Positions 27,551-36,512 of a stretch of DNA of 62,857 nt are shown in pieces. The DNA is taken from NCBI GenBank assembly GCA_029977705.1, contig JAPOKJ010000017.1, forward strand, positions 1-62,857, in the 5' to 3' direction. The notes below the pieces were generated by a model. The model ran no database searches and was not told where the DNA came from. It saw only the letters and a program-made list of their open reading frames with translations. Made by a program: the position numbers and the translations under genes. Source of the stretch: Burkholderiales bacterium. GTDB lineage: Bacteria > Pseudomonadota > Gammaproteobacteria > Burkholderiales > Burkholderiaceae_E. The first letter of the stretch is position 1. Every line of letters begins with the position of its first letter.

Positions 27551-29161
27551 ATGCCCAGCGCCCATGTCGATACCTTCGCGCGCGACCATCTGCCGCCCCA
27601 GTCGCAGTGGCCCGAGTTCCTCTTTGACTTGCCGGAACTGCAGTTCCCCGCACAGCTCAACTGCGCCGCCGAGTTGCTCGACCGGCGGGGGGCGGCCGGC
27701 GATGGCGAGCGCGTGTGCATCCGGGCCCCCGGCCTGACCTGGACCTACGCGCAGCTGCAGGACAAGGCCGACCGCATCGCCCAGGTGCTGGTGCGCGAGA
27801 TGGGACTGGTGCCGGGCAACCGCGTCCTGCTGCGCGCCCCCAACAATCCGATGCTGGCGGCCTGCTGGTTCGCTGTGATGAAGACCGGCGCGGTGGCGGT
27901 GGCCACCATGCCCTTGCTGCGGGCCAAGGAACTGGTGCAGATCATCGACAAGGCCCGGGTCACCCATGCCCTGTGCGATGCGGCCCTGGGCGAGGAGATG
28001 GCGCAGGCGGCACGCGCCTGTCCGGACCTGCGCCAGCTGCGTTACTTCAACACGAGCGCCGCCGAGGGCCTGGAAGCGGCAATGGCACGCCAGCCGGCCG
28101 GCTTTGCCAACGTCGATACCGCCGCCGACGACACCTGCATCCTGGCCTTCACCTCGGGCACCACCGGCGTGCCCAAGGGCACCATGCATTTCCATCGCGA
28201 TGTGATGGCGGCCTGCCTGTGCTGGCCACCGCATGTGCTGCGCGCCACGCCCGATGATGTCTTCATCGGCTCCCCGCCGCTGGCCTTCACCTTCGGCCTG
28301 GGGGGGCTGTTGCTGTTTCCGATGTCGATCGGTGCCAGCACCGTGCTGCTCGAGAAGGCCGGGCCGCCGCAACTGCTCGAAGGGGTGCGCGACTTCGGCG
28401 CCACGGTGCTGTTCACGGCGCCGACCTCGTACCGCACGCTGGCCGCCCGCGGGGCCGAACTGCGCCAGAGCCGGCTGCGCAAATGCGTATCGGCCGGTGA
28501 GGCCCTGCCGGCTTCGACCCGCAAGCTGTGGCGCGAGGCCACGGGCATCGAACTGATCGATGGCATTGGCGCCACCGAACTGCTGCACATCTTCATCTCG
28601 GCCGACGAGCAGCATGCGCGTGCGGGGGCCACCGGCACGGCCGTACCGGGCTATCGTGCCCAGGTCGTCGACGCGAACGGCCGACCGGTGCCGGCGGGTA
28701 CGGTGGGCCGCCTGGCCGTGAAGGGGCCCACCGGTTGCCGTTACCTTTCAGACGAGCGTCAGAAGACCTATGTGCAGGACGGCTGGAACCTGACCGGCGA
28801 TGCCTACCTGATGGACGAGGACGGCTACTTCCACTACCAGGCCCGCACCGATGACATGATCATCTCGGCGGGCTACAACATTGCCTCGCCCGAGGTCGAA
28901 GATGCCTTGATGATGCATCCGGCGGTGGCCGAATGCGGTGTCATCGGCGTGCCTGACGAGGAGCGCGGCCAGATCGTCAAGGCCTTCGTGGTGCTGCGCC
29001 CCGGCCAGCAGGCCGGCACCGAGATGGCGGCCCGATTGCAGGACTTCGTCAAGCAGTCGATCGCACCCTACAAGTATCCTCGTGCCGTGCAGTTCGTGGA
29101 GAGCCTGCCGCGGACCCAGACCGGCAAGCTGCAGCGCTTCAGGCTGCATGACAACCCCTGA
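27551..29161 (+). CDS. Benzoate/2-aminobenzoate-CoA ligase-family enzyme
   Basis: The 536-residue ANL-superfamily ligase has the AMP-binding loop FTSGTTGVPKGTMHFHRD (about 200-217), the core motif DGIGATELLHIFISA, the hinge YQARTDDMIISAGYNIASPEVED and the C-terminal catalytic Lys in PRTQTGKLQRF. The start MPSAHVDTFARDHLPP and PEFLFDLPELQFP is characteristic of benzoate- and 2-aminobenzoate-CoA ligases. It would activate the aromatic acid to its CoA ester, feeding the monooxygenase-reductase fusion encoded first in the operon. The start is 2 bp after the dehydrogenase stop. Confidence 0.92.
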   Translation: MPSAHVDTFARDHLPPQSQWPEFLFDLPELQFPAQLNCAAELLDRRGAAGDGERVCIRAPGLTWTYAQLQDKADRIAQVLVREMGLVPGNRVLLRAPNNPMLAACWFAVMKTGAVAVATMPLLRAKELVQIIDKARVTHALCDAALGEEMAQAARACPDLRQLRYFNTSAAEGLEAAMARQPAGFANVDTAADDTCILAFTSGTTGVPKGTMHFHRDVMAACLCWPPHVLRATPDDVFIGSPPLAFTFGLGGLLLFPMSIGASTVLLEKAGPPQLLEGVRDFGATVLFTAPTSYRTLAARGAELRQSRLRKCVSAGEALPASTRKLWREATGIELIDGIGATELLHIFISADEQHARAGATGTAVPGYRAQVVDANGRPVPAGTVGRLAVKGPTGCRYLSDERQKTYVQDGWNLTGDAYLMDEDGYFHYQARTDDMIISAGYNIASPEVEDALMMHPAVAECGVIGVPDEERGQIVKAFVVLRPGQQAGTEMAARLQDFVKQSIAPYKYPRAVQFVESLPRTQTGKLQRFRLHDNP

Positions 29162-29175
29162 CAAGGAAACATCCG

Positions 29176-29568
29176 ATGCAAGTCCTTCTTCCTCCCGGCT
29201 GGCCCCGTCCCAAGGGCTATGCCAATGGCGTGACCGGCAAGGGACGCATGGTGTTCGTGGCCGGCATGATCGGCTGGGATGCGCAGGGCGTGTTCCAGAC
29301 CGACGACTTTGCCGGCCAGGCGCGCCAGGCCTTGCAGCATGTGGTGGACGTGCTCAAGGAAGGCGGCGCCACACCCCAGCACATCGTGCGCATGACCTGG
29401 TATGTGACCAGCAAGAAAGAGTATCTGGCCGCCAGCCGCGACATCGGTCAGGCCTTTCGCGAGCTGATCGGCAACTTCAACATCGCGATGACGGCGGTCG
29501 AGGTCTCGGCCCTGATCGAGGACCGCGCCAAGGTCGAGATCGAGGTCACGGCCCTGGTGCCCGAATAG
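29176..29568 (+). CDS. RidA/YjgF-family protein
   Basis: The 130-residue protein opens LLPPGWPRPKGYANGVTGKGRMVFVAGMIGW and ends with FNIAMTAVEVSALIEDRAKVEIEVTALVPE. It keeps the trimer-forming fold, but I do not see the conserved Arg in the standard RidA position (NRP-type motif), so classical imine hydrolysis is not certain. It closes the aryl-CoA operon, 14 bp after the ligase. An enamine intermediate arises in 2-aminobenzoyl-CoA breakdown, so a role in its hydrolysis is plausible but inferred. Convergent with uup. Confidence 0.85.
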   Translation: MQVLLPPGWPRPKGYANGVTGKGRMVFVAGMIGWDAQGVFQTDDFAGQARQALQHVVDVLKEGGATPQHIVRMTWYVTSKKEYLAASRDIGQAFRELIGNFNIAMTAVEVSALIEDRAKVEIEVTALVPE

Positions 29569-29591
29569 GCGCATCGGGCCGCTTCCGGCAC

Positions 29592-31442
29592 TCAGCGGCG
29601 GGTCTCGAGCGCCTCCCAGCGCTCCAGCTTGTCCATCAGCAGGGCCTCGATCTGCTCCAGGCGTGCCTGGTTGGCGCGCTGCAGCTCGGCACCCTGGCGG
29701 AAGTACTCCGGTTGGAGCATCGCCGCCTGCAGGGCCGATTGCTCCTGCTCCAGCTTCTCGATGTCGCCGGGCAGGGCGTCGAGTTCGCGCTGCTCCTTGT
29801 AGCTGAGCTTTTGGCGCGCCGGCGCGGCGGCGCCGGGGGTTGCGGGCACCGGGGCTGATGCGCCGGCCTCGCCGCGCGCCTCGGCCCTGGCGGCCTTGTC
29901 GCGCCCGGTCTCGGCCTTCTGGCGTGCGCTCTCGCGCTGCTGCCAGTCGCTGTAGCCGCCGACATCCATCTGCCAGCGCCCCTGGCCTTGCGAGGCGATT
30001 ACCTGGGTGACCACGTTGTCGAGGAAGGCGCGGTCATGGCTGACCAGCAGCAAGGTGCCGGTGTAATCCTGCAAGGTGTTCTCGAGCAGCTCGAGCGATT
30101 CCATGTCCAGGTCATTGGTGGGCTCGTCGAGCACCAGCAGGTTGGCCGGTTGCGCGAACAGGCGCGCCAGCAGCAGGCGGTTGCGTTCGCCCCCCGACAG
30201 GCTGCGGATCGGCGAGCCGGCGCGGCGTGGCGAAAACAGGAAGTCGCCCAGGTAGCTCATCACATGCTTGCGCTGGCCGCCGACCTCGATCCAGTCCGAG
30301 CCCGGGCTGATGGTCTCGGCCACCGTGGCTTCCGGATCGAGCTGGTCGCGCATCTGGTCAAAGTAGGCAACCTGCAGCTTGCTGCCCATCAGCACCTGGC
30401 CTGCATCGGGTGCCAATTGCCCCAGGATGATCTTGAGCATCGTGGTCTTGCCGGCCCCATTCGGTCCGATCAGGCCCACCCGATCACCGCGCTGGATCAG
30501 GCCCGAGAAATCGTCGATCACGGTGCGCTCGAGGCCATCGATGCCGACAAAGCGCTTGGACACGTTGATCAGCTCGGCCACGCGCTTGCCCGAGCGCTCG
30601 CTGGCATCGATGCTCATGCGCACCGAGCCCAGGGTCTCGCGCCGCTCGTTGCGCTCGCGGCGCAATTGCTCCAGCCGCTTCACGCGGCCCTCGTTGCGGG
30701 TGCGGCGCGCCTCCACGCCCTTGCGGATCCATACCTCTTCCTGGGCCCAGAACTTGTCGAACTTGCGGTTGACGGTGTCCTCGAAGGCCAGCTGCTCGGC
30801 CTTCAGGCGCTCGTAGGTCGAAAAATTGCCGGGATAGTTGCGCAACACGCCGCGGTCCAGCTCGACGATGCGGTTGGCCACCTGGTCGAGAAAGCGCCGG
30901 TCATGGGTGATCACGATCAGGGTCGGGCCGCGCACCAGCAGACCCTCCAGGCGCGTGATCGCCTCGATGTCCAAGTGGTTGGTGGGCTCATCGAGCAGCA
31001 GCAACTCGGGGCCCAGGCCCAGGCCCAGCGCCAGCGCGGCGCGCTTGCGCTCGCCACCGGACAGCGCGAGCGGCGAGCGGTCCAGGTCGATGCCCAGCTG
31101 GTCGGCACTGGCGTTCAGACGCGCCATCATGGTCCAGCGCTCACGCTCATCCTCGGGCCACAGCCTGCCGGCACGCGCCACCAGGCTGTCACGCAGGCTT
31201 TCGGCGGGCGGCAGCAAAGGTTCCTGCTCGACCAGGGCCACGCGCAGCCCGTCGCGCATCACCACCTGGCCGCCATCGATGCTGCGCAGGCCGGCCAGCA
31301 CATTGAGCAGGCTCGATTTGCCGGTGCCGTTGCGACCGATCAGGCCGACACGATCACCGGCAGCGATCGAAAAGTCGGCGGCATCGAGCAGGGGCAGGTC
31401 GCCGTAGGCGAGTTCAGCGGCTTGGAGGGAGAGCAGGGTCAA
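29592..31442 (-). CDS. uup: ABC-F ATPase Uup
   Basis: A 616-residue ABC-F protein with two tandem ATPase cassettes and no membrane segments. Cassette 1 has GRNGTGKSSLLNVLAG and SGGERKRAALAL with LLLDEPTNHLDIE. Cassette 2 has GPNGAGKTTMLKIILG, SGGERNRLLLARLF and LDEPTNDLDME. The linker holds the arm region VNRKFDKFWAQEEVWIRKG. The C-terminal domain is a coiled coil (LSYKEQRELDALPGDIEKLE) that binds DNA or ribosomes in relatives. The start is a rare TTG (31442) at the position where orthologues have ATG, with no clear Shine-Dalgarno sequence. Confidence 0.93.
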   Translation of the reverse strand: MTLLSLQAAELAYGDLPLLDAADFSIAAGDRVGLIGRNGTGKSSLLNVLAGLRSIDGGQVVMRDGLRVALVEQEPLLPPAESLRDSLVARAGRLWPEDERERWTMMARLNASADQLGIDLDRSPLALSGGERKRAALALGLGLGPELLLLDEPTNHLDIEAITRLEGLLVRGPTLIVITHDRRFLDQVANRIVELDRGVLRNYPGNFSTYERLKAEQLAFEDTVNRKFDKFWAQEEVWIRKGVEARRTRNEGRVKRLEQLRRERNERRETLGSVRMSIDASERSGKRVAELINVSKRFVGIDGLERTVIDDFSGLIQRGDRVGLIGPNGAGKTTMLKIILGQLAPDAGQVLMGSKLQVAYFDQMRDQLDPEATVAETISPGSDWIEVGGQRKHVMSYLGDFLFSPRRAGSPIRSLSGGERNRLLLARLFAQPANLLVLDEPTNDLDMESLELLENTLQDYTGTLLLVSHDRAFLDNVVTQVIASQGQGRWQMDVGGYSDWQQRESARQKAETGRDKAARAEARGEAGASAPVPATPGAAAPARQKLSYKEQRELDALPGDIEKLEQEQSALQAAMLQPEYFRQGAELQRANQARLEQIEALLMDKLERWEALETRR

Positions 31443-31487
31443 GATCGGGACGGTCGTGGTGCGGCCTGCGGGGCCGCTGATGAAACC

Positions 31488-32453
31488 TCAGGCAAGCCCT
31501 GGGGCCTGGCGCGGGGCGTACGGGCGCGACAGTATACGGCCAGGGATGTCATGGCCAGGGATCTGGCTGCGACGCTCGCCCGGGGCCGGGCGTGCAGGAT
31601 CGACGCTGCCCGGTTTCTGGTTGAGCGGGTTGTCGGCGCCCGGCACGGGCTGGGGTGCGGGCGGCAGGCCGGGGCCGGTGTTGCTCGAAGGTGCCGCCGC
31701 CGGGGCGGGGGGCAGGCCGGGGCCGGCCTGTGGGCGTCTGGATGGCACCTGCGTCAGCTGCAAGGCCTGCCCGGCCTGCCAGGCCAGGGCTTCGCGCTCG
31801 GCGGCCTCGCGCTGCGCCGGCTCCAGGCTTTGTCCGATGTGCTCGCGCAGTTGCCCGGCCTCCTGCCGGAAGGCGACGACACCAGGCACCTCGGACTTGA
31901 GCAGGGGTTCGGCGCGCGTGACGATGGTGATCCAGGCGTAGGCCAGCGGCAGATCGGGCGCCGTGCCCTGGCCCGATGCATAGGCCTTGGCCAGGGTGAA
32001 CATCGACGCCACATGGCCCGACTCGGAGGCGCGCCTGAGCCAGCTGACGGCCAGCGTCGGGTTGGCCGGTCCGCCCTCGCCGGTAAAGAGCATGCTGGCA
32101 AACCAGTACATCGCCTGCACGTTGCCCCGCTCGGCCGCCCGGCGCAGCCAGTCCAGTCCTGCCTCGGGATCGCGCTGCATGCCCTCGCCGCGTGCCAGGG
32201 AGCGTCCGAGCAAAGCCATGGCGGCCGGATCGCCCTGGCGGGCCTGGGCCTGCAGCTTGGCGGTAGCCTGCTGCTCGGCGCTGGCCGCAGCCGCAGGGCG
32301 GGCCGTCAGGGCCGTCAAGGTGGTGAAGGCAGTAAAGCCGGTAAAGGCGGTCAGGACGGACGCGGCGGTCATGCCCATCAAGGCCATCAAGGCCGCCATG
32401 CCCCGCCGGGCGGGCAGGCCTTGAGCGGCGCGAGGATGCCAGTGCCGGGGCAC
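31488..32453 (-). CDS. Secreted Sel1-repeat protein with Pro-rich tail
   Basis: The 321-residue protein has a signal-like hydrophobic N-terminus containing short TAFTGFTAFTTLTALTA repeats (about 34-50). Two or three Sel1/TPR-like repeats follow (AMALLGRSLARGEGMQRDPEAGLDWLRRAAERGN; AMYWFASMLFTGEG; LAVSWLRRASESGH). The C-terminal 100 residues are Pro/Gly-rich with two copies of GPGLPPAP. The GTG start at 32453 directly follows the moaC stop and has AGGAG inside the moaC end, implying translational coupling. Sel1 proteins are adaptor scaffolds; the partner is unknown. Confidence 0.75.
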   Translation of the reverse strand: MPRHWHPRAAQGLPARRGMAALMALMGMTAASVLTAFTGFTAFTTLTALTARPAAAASAEQQATAKLQAQARQGDPAAMALLGRSLARGEGMQRDPEAGLDWLRRAAERGNVQAMYWFASMLFTGEGGPANPTLAVSWLRRASESGHVASMFTLAKAYASGQGTAPDLPLAYAWITIVTRAEPLLKSEVPGVVAFRQEAGQLREHIGQSLEPAQREAAEREALAWQAGQALQLTQVPSRRPQAGPGLPPAPAAAPSSNTGPGLPPAPQPVPGADNPLNQKPGSVDPARPAPGERRSQIPGHDIPGRILSRPYAPRQAPGLA

Positions 32454-32960
32454 TCAGGCTCCTGCCACGAAGCTGCCCGACTTGCCGCCGTGCTTCTCGA
32501 GCAGCCGCACCTCGCGGATCACCATGCCGCGGTCCACCGCCTTGCACATGTCGTAGATGGTGAGCAGGGCCACCTGCAGCGCGGTCAGGGCCTCCATCTC
32601 GACGCCGGTCTTGCCTTCGCATTCGACCTGCGCGCGGGCATGCACCTGGTGGCTGGCCGGGTCGATCTCGAAATCGAGCGTGACGCGGGTCAGGGCGATC
32701 GGGTGGCACAGCGGGATCAGGTCCGAGGTTCGCTTGGCGGCCTGGATGCCGGCGATGCGGGCGATGCCCAGCACGTCGCCCTTGCGGGCCGTGCCCGAGC
32801 GCACCAGTTCGAGGGTGGCGGGCAGCATCTGGATGCTGCCGGCCGCGATCGCGATGCGGCGGGTCACCGACTTGTCGCCGATGTCGACCATGTGCGCCTG
32901 GCCGGCCTGGTCGAAGTGGGTCAGGCCGTCGCCGGCCGCTGCGCGGGTGCTGGATGTCAT
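32454..32960 (-). CDS. moaC: Cyclic pyranopterin monophosphate synthase
   Basis: MoaC converts the MoaA product into cyclic pyranopterin in molybdenum-cofactor synthesis. The 168-residue protein has [49 protein letters not shown] and the active-site [13 protein letters not shown] with its Asp and Lys. It is divergent from the M48 protease gene across 80 bp. No other moa/moe genes are in the window. Confidence 0.95.
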   Translation of the reverse strand: MTSSTRAAAGDGLTHFDQAGQAHMVDIGDKSVTRRIAIAAGSIQMLPATLELVRSGTARKGDVLGIARIAGIQAAKRTSDLIPLCHPIALTRVTLDFEIDPASHQVHARAQVECEGKTGVEMEALTALQVALLTIYDMCKAVDRGMVIREVRLLEKHGGKSGSFVAGA

Positions 32961-33040
32961 GAGTTCGGTTCCTGGGGGCGTATCATCCCCACGAAGAGGG
33001 CGAGGAGTTCAGCGGGGTCCGGCGCGGACGCCAGTAAGCA

Positions 33041-34696
33041 ATGATATCCAAGCCAGACCCAGACCCTGTGATGCCCGACACATTGAGCCCTTCCCGAGTA
33101 CGACCTGCCTGGCCGCATGCGCTGGGCCGGCCGCTGCTCGCCCTGGCCCTGCTGCTCGGGCCCGCCGCGCTGTCGCAATGGCCGGTGCCGGGGCGCCTGA
33201 TGCCTGCCGAACTGGGCCTGATCACCCAGGCCCATGCCCAGACCGGTGGCCCGGTGCGCAGCCCCAATGGCAGCACCAACCTGCCCCGCATCGGCGATCC
33301 CTCCGGGGCCGACCTGTCGCCGGCCAGCGAGCGGCGCATCGGCGAATCGATCATGCGCCAGATGATCGGGCAGGGCCATGTCATCGACGATTGGGAAATC
33401 CGTGAGTACCTGGCCAACCTGAGCGCGCCGCTGCTGGCCACCGATGCTGCAGCGGGATTCAGCTTCGAGTTCTTCCCGGTGCGCGACATCTCCATCAATG
33501 CCTTCGCGCTGCCCGGCGGCTATATCGGCGTGCACGCCGGTCTGGTGCTGGCGGCGCAAAGCGAGTCGGAGCTGGCCTCGGTGCTGGCCCACGAGATCGC
33601 GCACGTCACCCAGCGCCATACCTCGCGCATGGTGGCCAAGAGCAAGCAGGCCAGTGTCACGGCGATCGCCGGTGCCATCCTGGCAGCCCTGGCGGCCTCC
33701 AGCAACCCTTCGGCTGCGGCCGGCATGGTGATGCTGGGCGACTCGATGGCCCAGGACCAGATGCTGGCCTTCTCGCGGGATGCCGAGCGCGAGGCCGACC
33801 GGGTCGGCTTCGACATGCTCAGCCAGGCGGGCTACGAACCGGTGGGCATGCTTGATTTCTTCAATCGCCTGCAACAGGCCTACAAGCTGGTCGATGTCGG
33901 CGTACCGGTGTACCTGCGCAGCCATCCGCTGACCGGCGAGCGCATTGCCGATGTGCAGGCGCGCCTGCTGCTGCTGCGCTACCGGCAACGCGCCGACAGC
34001 CCCGAGTTTGCATTGGTGCGGGCAAGGCTCAAGGCGATGGTGCCGACCACCGACAACGTGGTCACCAGCGCACCGAGCCTGCTCACCGATGAGCACAAGC
34101 GCGTCACGCGGGCGCACTTCGAACGCCAGGTGGCCGACAAGCTGGGCGCCCAGCGCCCGGATGCCTGGTATGGCCTGGCGGTCATCCGGCGCCTGTCGGG
34201 CGACACCGCTGGCGCCCGGCAGGCGCTGGCGCAGGCGCGCCGGCTGGCCGTCAAGCCGCAGTCCCTGATCGAGTCGGAGGCGGTGCGCATCGAGTTCGAT
34301 GCCGGCCAGTATGCGCAGGCCGTCAAGCTGCTCGATGCCGCGATGAAGCAGTTCCCGGCCCAGCGCAGCTTCGTGCACCTGAAGGCCGAGACCCTGGTCA
34401 AGGCCGACCCGGCGGCAGCTGTCGTCTTCCTCGAGGACCAGCTGCGCCTGTACCGCGGCGATCATGGCCTGTGGAACCTGTTGTCCCAGGCGCATTTCGA
34501 ACAGGGCCGCGACACCCAGGGGCACCGGGCCCGCGCCGAGGCCTACGCCTGCCTGGGCTTGTGGATGCCGGCCATCGAGCAATTGCGCATCGCGCAGCGC
34601 CAGGTGCGGCAGGACTTCTATGTCGGCTCGCAGATCGACGCGCGGCTCAAGGAGCTCGAGCGCCAGTACCAGCAGGACCAGCAGGCCCGGATCTGA
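33041..34696 (+). CDS. bepA: Periplasmic M48 metalloprotease with TPR tail (BepA/YfgC type)
   Basis: The 551-residue protein has an N-terminal signal peptide (hydrophobic core near 30-45). The zinc site is H184-E185-I-A-H188 (HEIAHVTQRH), with a third ligand in READRVGFDML near residue 250. Before it lies the INAFALPGGYIGVHAGLV strand of the fold. The C-terminal half is helical TPR-like repeats. BepA-type proteases survey outer-membrane protein and LPS-transporter assembly. Alternative start ATG 33071 would give a more ordinary signal peptide. The upstream 80 bp is shared with moaC. Confidence 0.88.
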   Translation: MISKPDPDPVMPDTLSPSRVRPAWPHALGRPLLALALLLGPAALSQWPVPGRLMPAELGLITQAHAQTGGPVRSPNGSTNLPRIGDPSGADLSPASERRIGESIMRQMIGQGHVIDDWEIREYLANLSAPLLATDAAAGFSFEFFPVRDISINAFALPGGYIGVHAGLVLAAQSESELASVLAHEIAHVTQRHTSRMVAKSKQASVTAIAGAILAALAASSNPSAAAGMVMLGDSMAQDQMLAFSRDAEREADRVGFDMLSQAGYEPVGMLDFFNRLQQAYKLVDVGVPVYLRSHPLTGERIADVQARLLLLRYRQRADSPEFALVRARLKAMVPTTDNVVTSAPSLLTDEHKRVTRAHFERQVADKLGAQRPDAWYGLAVIRRLSGDTAGARQALAQARRLAVKPQSLIESEAVRIEFDAGQYAQAVKLLDAAMKQFPAQRSFVHLKAETLVKADPAAAVVFLEDQLRLYRGDHGLWNLLSQAHFEQGRDTQGHRARAEAYACLGLWMPAIEQLRIAQRQVRQDFYVGSQIDARLKELERQYQQDQQARI

Positions 34697-34750
34697 AACC
34701 GCGCGCCTGAAAGGCTGCGCCCGGCCCTGTTCTCCCCAATATGAAGGATT

Positions 34751-34768
34751 ACGGCCTTGCAAGGCCGT
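34751..34768 (+). promoter_or_regulatory. 18-bp perfect palindrome upstream of the LuxR-type gene
   Basis: ACGGCCTTGCAAGGCCGT is a perfect 18-bp inverted repeat with no spacer, lying 75 bp before the regulator's start codon. Length and symmetry resemble LuxR-family boxes, so autoregulation is plausible. It has no T-run and is not a terminator. Confidence 0.5.
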
Positions 34769-34843
34769 GCCAGCATCGTCTCCATGACGTCCAGGCTTTT
34801 GTTGCGGGATGGTCCCGGCACCTGCGGCGAGGAACGATCAATC

Positions 34844-35872
34844 ATGGATGAGCAGGCTTTCGACACCCTGGTCACGGCCCTTTACGAGGCCGTCGATGGG
34901 CCCCGCGGCTGGGCGCCCGTGCTGGGCACACTCGGTGACACCCTTGATGCGCCGGATACCCGGTTCCTGGCGCTGCCCCCCGTGCTGCAACCGGAAGAGC
35001 CTGACGCCGATCCGCGCCTGGCGCGCCTGCACGCCATGGCGCCCGGGGCCTGGGTGTTTGGCCAGGACCCCGGCCCGGATGGAGACCTGCACTGGGCCGG
35101 CCTGAAAGTCTTCCACGACCCGGCCCATGCGGTGGTCCTGCTGGTGAGCCGTTGCGCGGGTCGTGGCCCCTTCGAGGCGGCCCGGCGGATGCTGCTGCAG
35201 CGCCTGCGCGACCATCTGGTTCGGGCCCTGGGCCTGCATCTGCGCCTGCGCGGCCTGGCCGGCCTCTCCGGCCTTGCCTCCGGCGTCATCGGGCGTCTGC
35301 AAAAGCCCGCCCTGGTGATCGATGGCCAGCGCCGGCCTGGTCTGGTCAATCCCCTGGCGCAGCAGTTGTTGTCCCATGACGATGGCCCCCTGCTGCTGCG
35401 CCGGGGCCGGCTGCATGCCCGCCGCAGCGATCTGGACGAGCAACTGGGATACGCCCTGGAGCAGATCGCCAGGGCCGGCCAAGGCCCCTCTGCCGCCTGT
35501 TTCCTGCCCTTGGCCGGGCCTGATCGCCTGCGCTGGCATGGGCTGTCCCTGACTGCCCTGGAGGGCGGCTGCATGGCCGCCGAGGGCATGGGGCATGCCC
35601 CTGCGGGCTCGCCCCTGCTGCTGACGCTTCATCCCTGCAGCCTGGCCGCTGCGCCCGACGAGTCCCTGCTGCAATCGGCCTTCCTGCTCACCCGTGCCGA
35701 GGCCGTGGTGGCCCGGCACCTGTACGAAGGACTGGAGCCGGCCCGTATCGCAGCCACCGTGGGCGTCAGTGTCACGACGGTGCGCAGCCACATGGCACGC
35801 GCCTTCTACAAGATGCAGGCCGATCGCCAGTCGACCGTGGTGCGCATGATTGCCGACCTGGTCGCCGCCTGA
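34844..35872 (+). CDS. LuxR-type helix-turn-helix regulator
   Basis: A 342-residue protein whose last 60 residues form a GerE/LuxR DNA-binding domain: LTRAEAVVARHLYEGLEPARIAATVGVSVTTVRSHMARAFYKM. The N-terminal 280 residues are not an acyl-homoserine-lactone domain or a receiver that I can recognise; a PAS-like or unknown sensor is possible (ALVIDGQRRPGLVNPLAQQLL). ATG 34844 has GAGG 12 nt upstream; an earlier in-frame TTG lies within the palindrome and is unlikely. No cognate synthase or kinase is adjacent. Confidence 0.85.
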   Translation: MDEQAFDTLVTALYEAVDGPRGWAPVLGTLGDTLDAPDTRFLALPPVLQPEEPDADPRLARLHAMAPGAWVFGQDPGPDGDLHWAGLKVFHDPAHAVVLLVSRCAGRGPFEAARRMLLQRLRDHLVRALGLHLRLRGLAGLSGLASGVIGRLQKPALVIDGQRRPGLVNPLAQQLLSHDDGPLLLRRGRLHARRSDLDEQLGYALEQIARAGQGPSAACFLPLAGPDRLRWHGLSLTALEGGCMAAEGMGHAPAGSPLLLTLHPCSLAAAPDESLLQSAFLLTRAEAVVARHLYEGLEPARIAATVGVSVTTVRSHMARAFYKMQADRQSTVVRMIADLVAA

Positions 35873-35906
35873 GCATGCCAGGTCCTGGGTAGGCCGATGC
35901 CGGGTC

Positions 35907-35969
35907 GGTCAATCGGTCAATCGTTCAACCCGTCAATCGGCAGCGGGTCAATCAGCAGCGGGTCAATCG
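35907..35969. repeat. Tandem GGTCAATC microrepeats at the thioesterase 3' end
   Basis: Four consecutive 8-bp units (two exact GGTCAATC at 35907-35922, then two variants to 35938) are followed by two 15-bp units GCAGCGGGTCAATC(A/G) at 35940-35969. The thioesterase stop codon (35965-35963) sits in the last unit. Confidence 0.75.
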
Positions 35970-36415
35970 ACGAGTCCGAACTCGCGGGCCAGGCCGGGGC
36001 GTGAATTGGGCTCGCCGGTGGGCTTGAAGATGCCGTTCAGTCGCGCCACCGGCCGGTTGCCGACGGCCAGCAGGCCTTGCGCGAAGACCATGTTGCGGCC
36101 TGCCCGCAGCACCTGGCAGGTGCCCTCCAGCCACTCGCCGGCCTGTGCCGGTCCGAGAAAATCGGTGGTCAGCGTGACGGTGAGCAGGTACTGGTGGATA
36201 TTGCCCTGCAGGTTGCAGCCGAACAGCAGGGTCATGTCCGCCAGGGTGGCGATCATGCCGCCATGGATCGTCTTGCCCGGGTTGCAATGGTGCTCGGCGA
36301 TCGGAAAGCCCAGCGTGAAACGGCCATCGGCCCAGCGGCCATAGAGCGGGCCGTTGCGCGCAAGGAATGGATTGCCCTCCATCGACAGCGGGCGGAAACC
36401 TTCGGGAATGTTCAT
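35963..36415 (-). CDS. PaaI-type hotdog thioesterase
   Basis: The 150-residue protein has the hotdog-fold signature NPGKTIHGGMIATLADMTLLFGCNLQ with the catalytic Asp/Gly turn, then YLLTVTLTTDFLGPAQAGEWLEGTCQVLRAGRNMVFAQGLL. Such enzymes hydrolyse acyl- or aryl-CoA thioesters. I start at ATG 36415 (MNIPEGF); a longer open frame upstream has no family similarity. Its 3' end runs into microrepeats. It is about 7 kb from the aryl-CoA operon, so a link is only suggestive. Confidence 0.85.
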   Translation of the reverse strand: MNIPEGFRPLSMEGNPFLARNGPLYGRWADGRFTLGFPIAEHHCNPGKTIHGGMIATLADMTLLFGCNLQGNIHQYLLTVTLTTDFLGPAQAGEWLEGTCQVLRAGRNMVFAQGLLAVGNRPVARLNGIFKPTGEPNSRPGLAREFGLVD

Positions 36416-36512
36416 GGCTGCATTGTAGGTGCAGCCCGGGCTCGCCGCGCCCAAGGGGTTTCGCTTTGCCGGGGCCTCGTCGGCCAGGCCCGTTGCGCCA
36501 GACGGCGGATGT

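Noticed and set aside
29988-33044. A 1018-codon plus-strand open frame opposite uup, the Sel1 gene and moaC
   Set aside because: Low-complexity composition and no family motif; the minus-strand genes carry complete diagnostic motifs.
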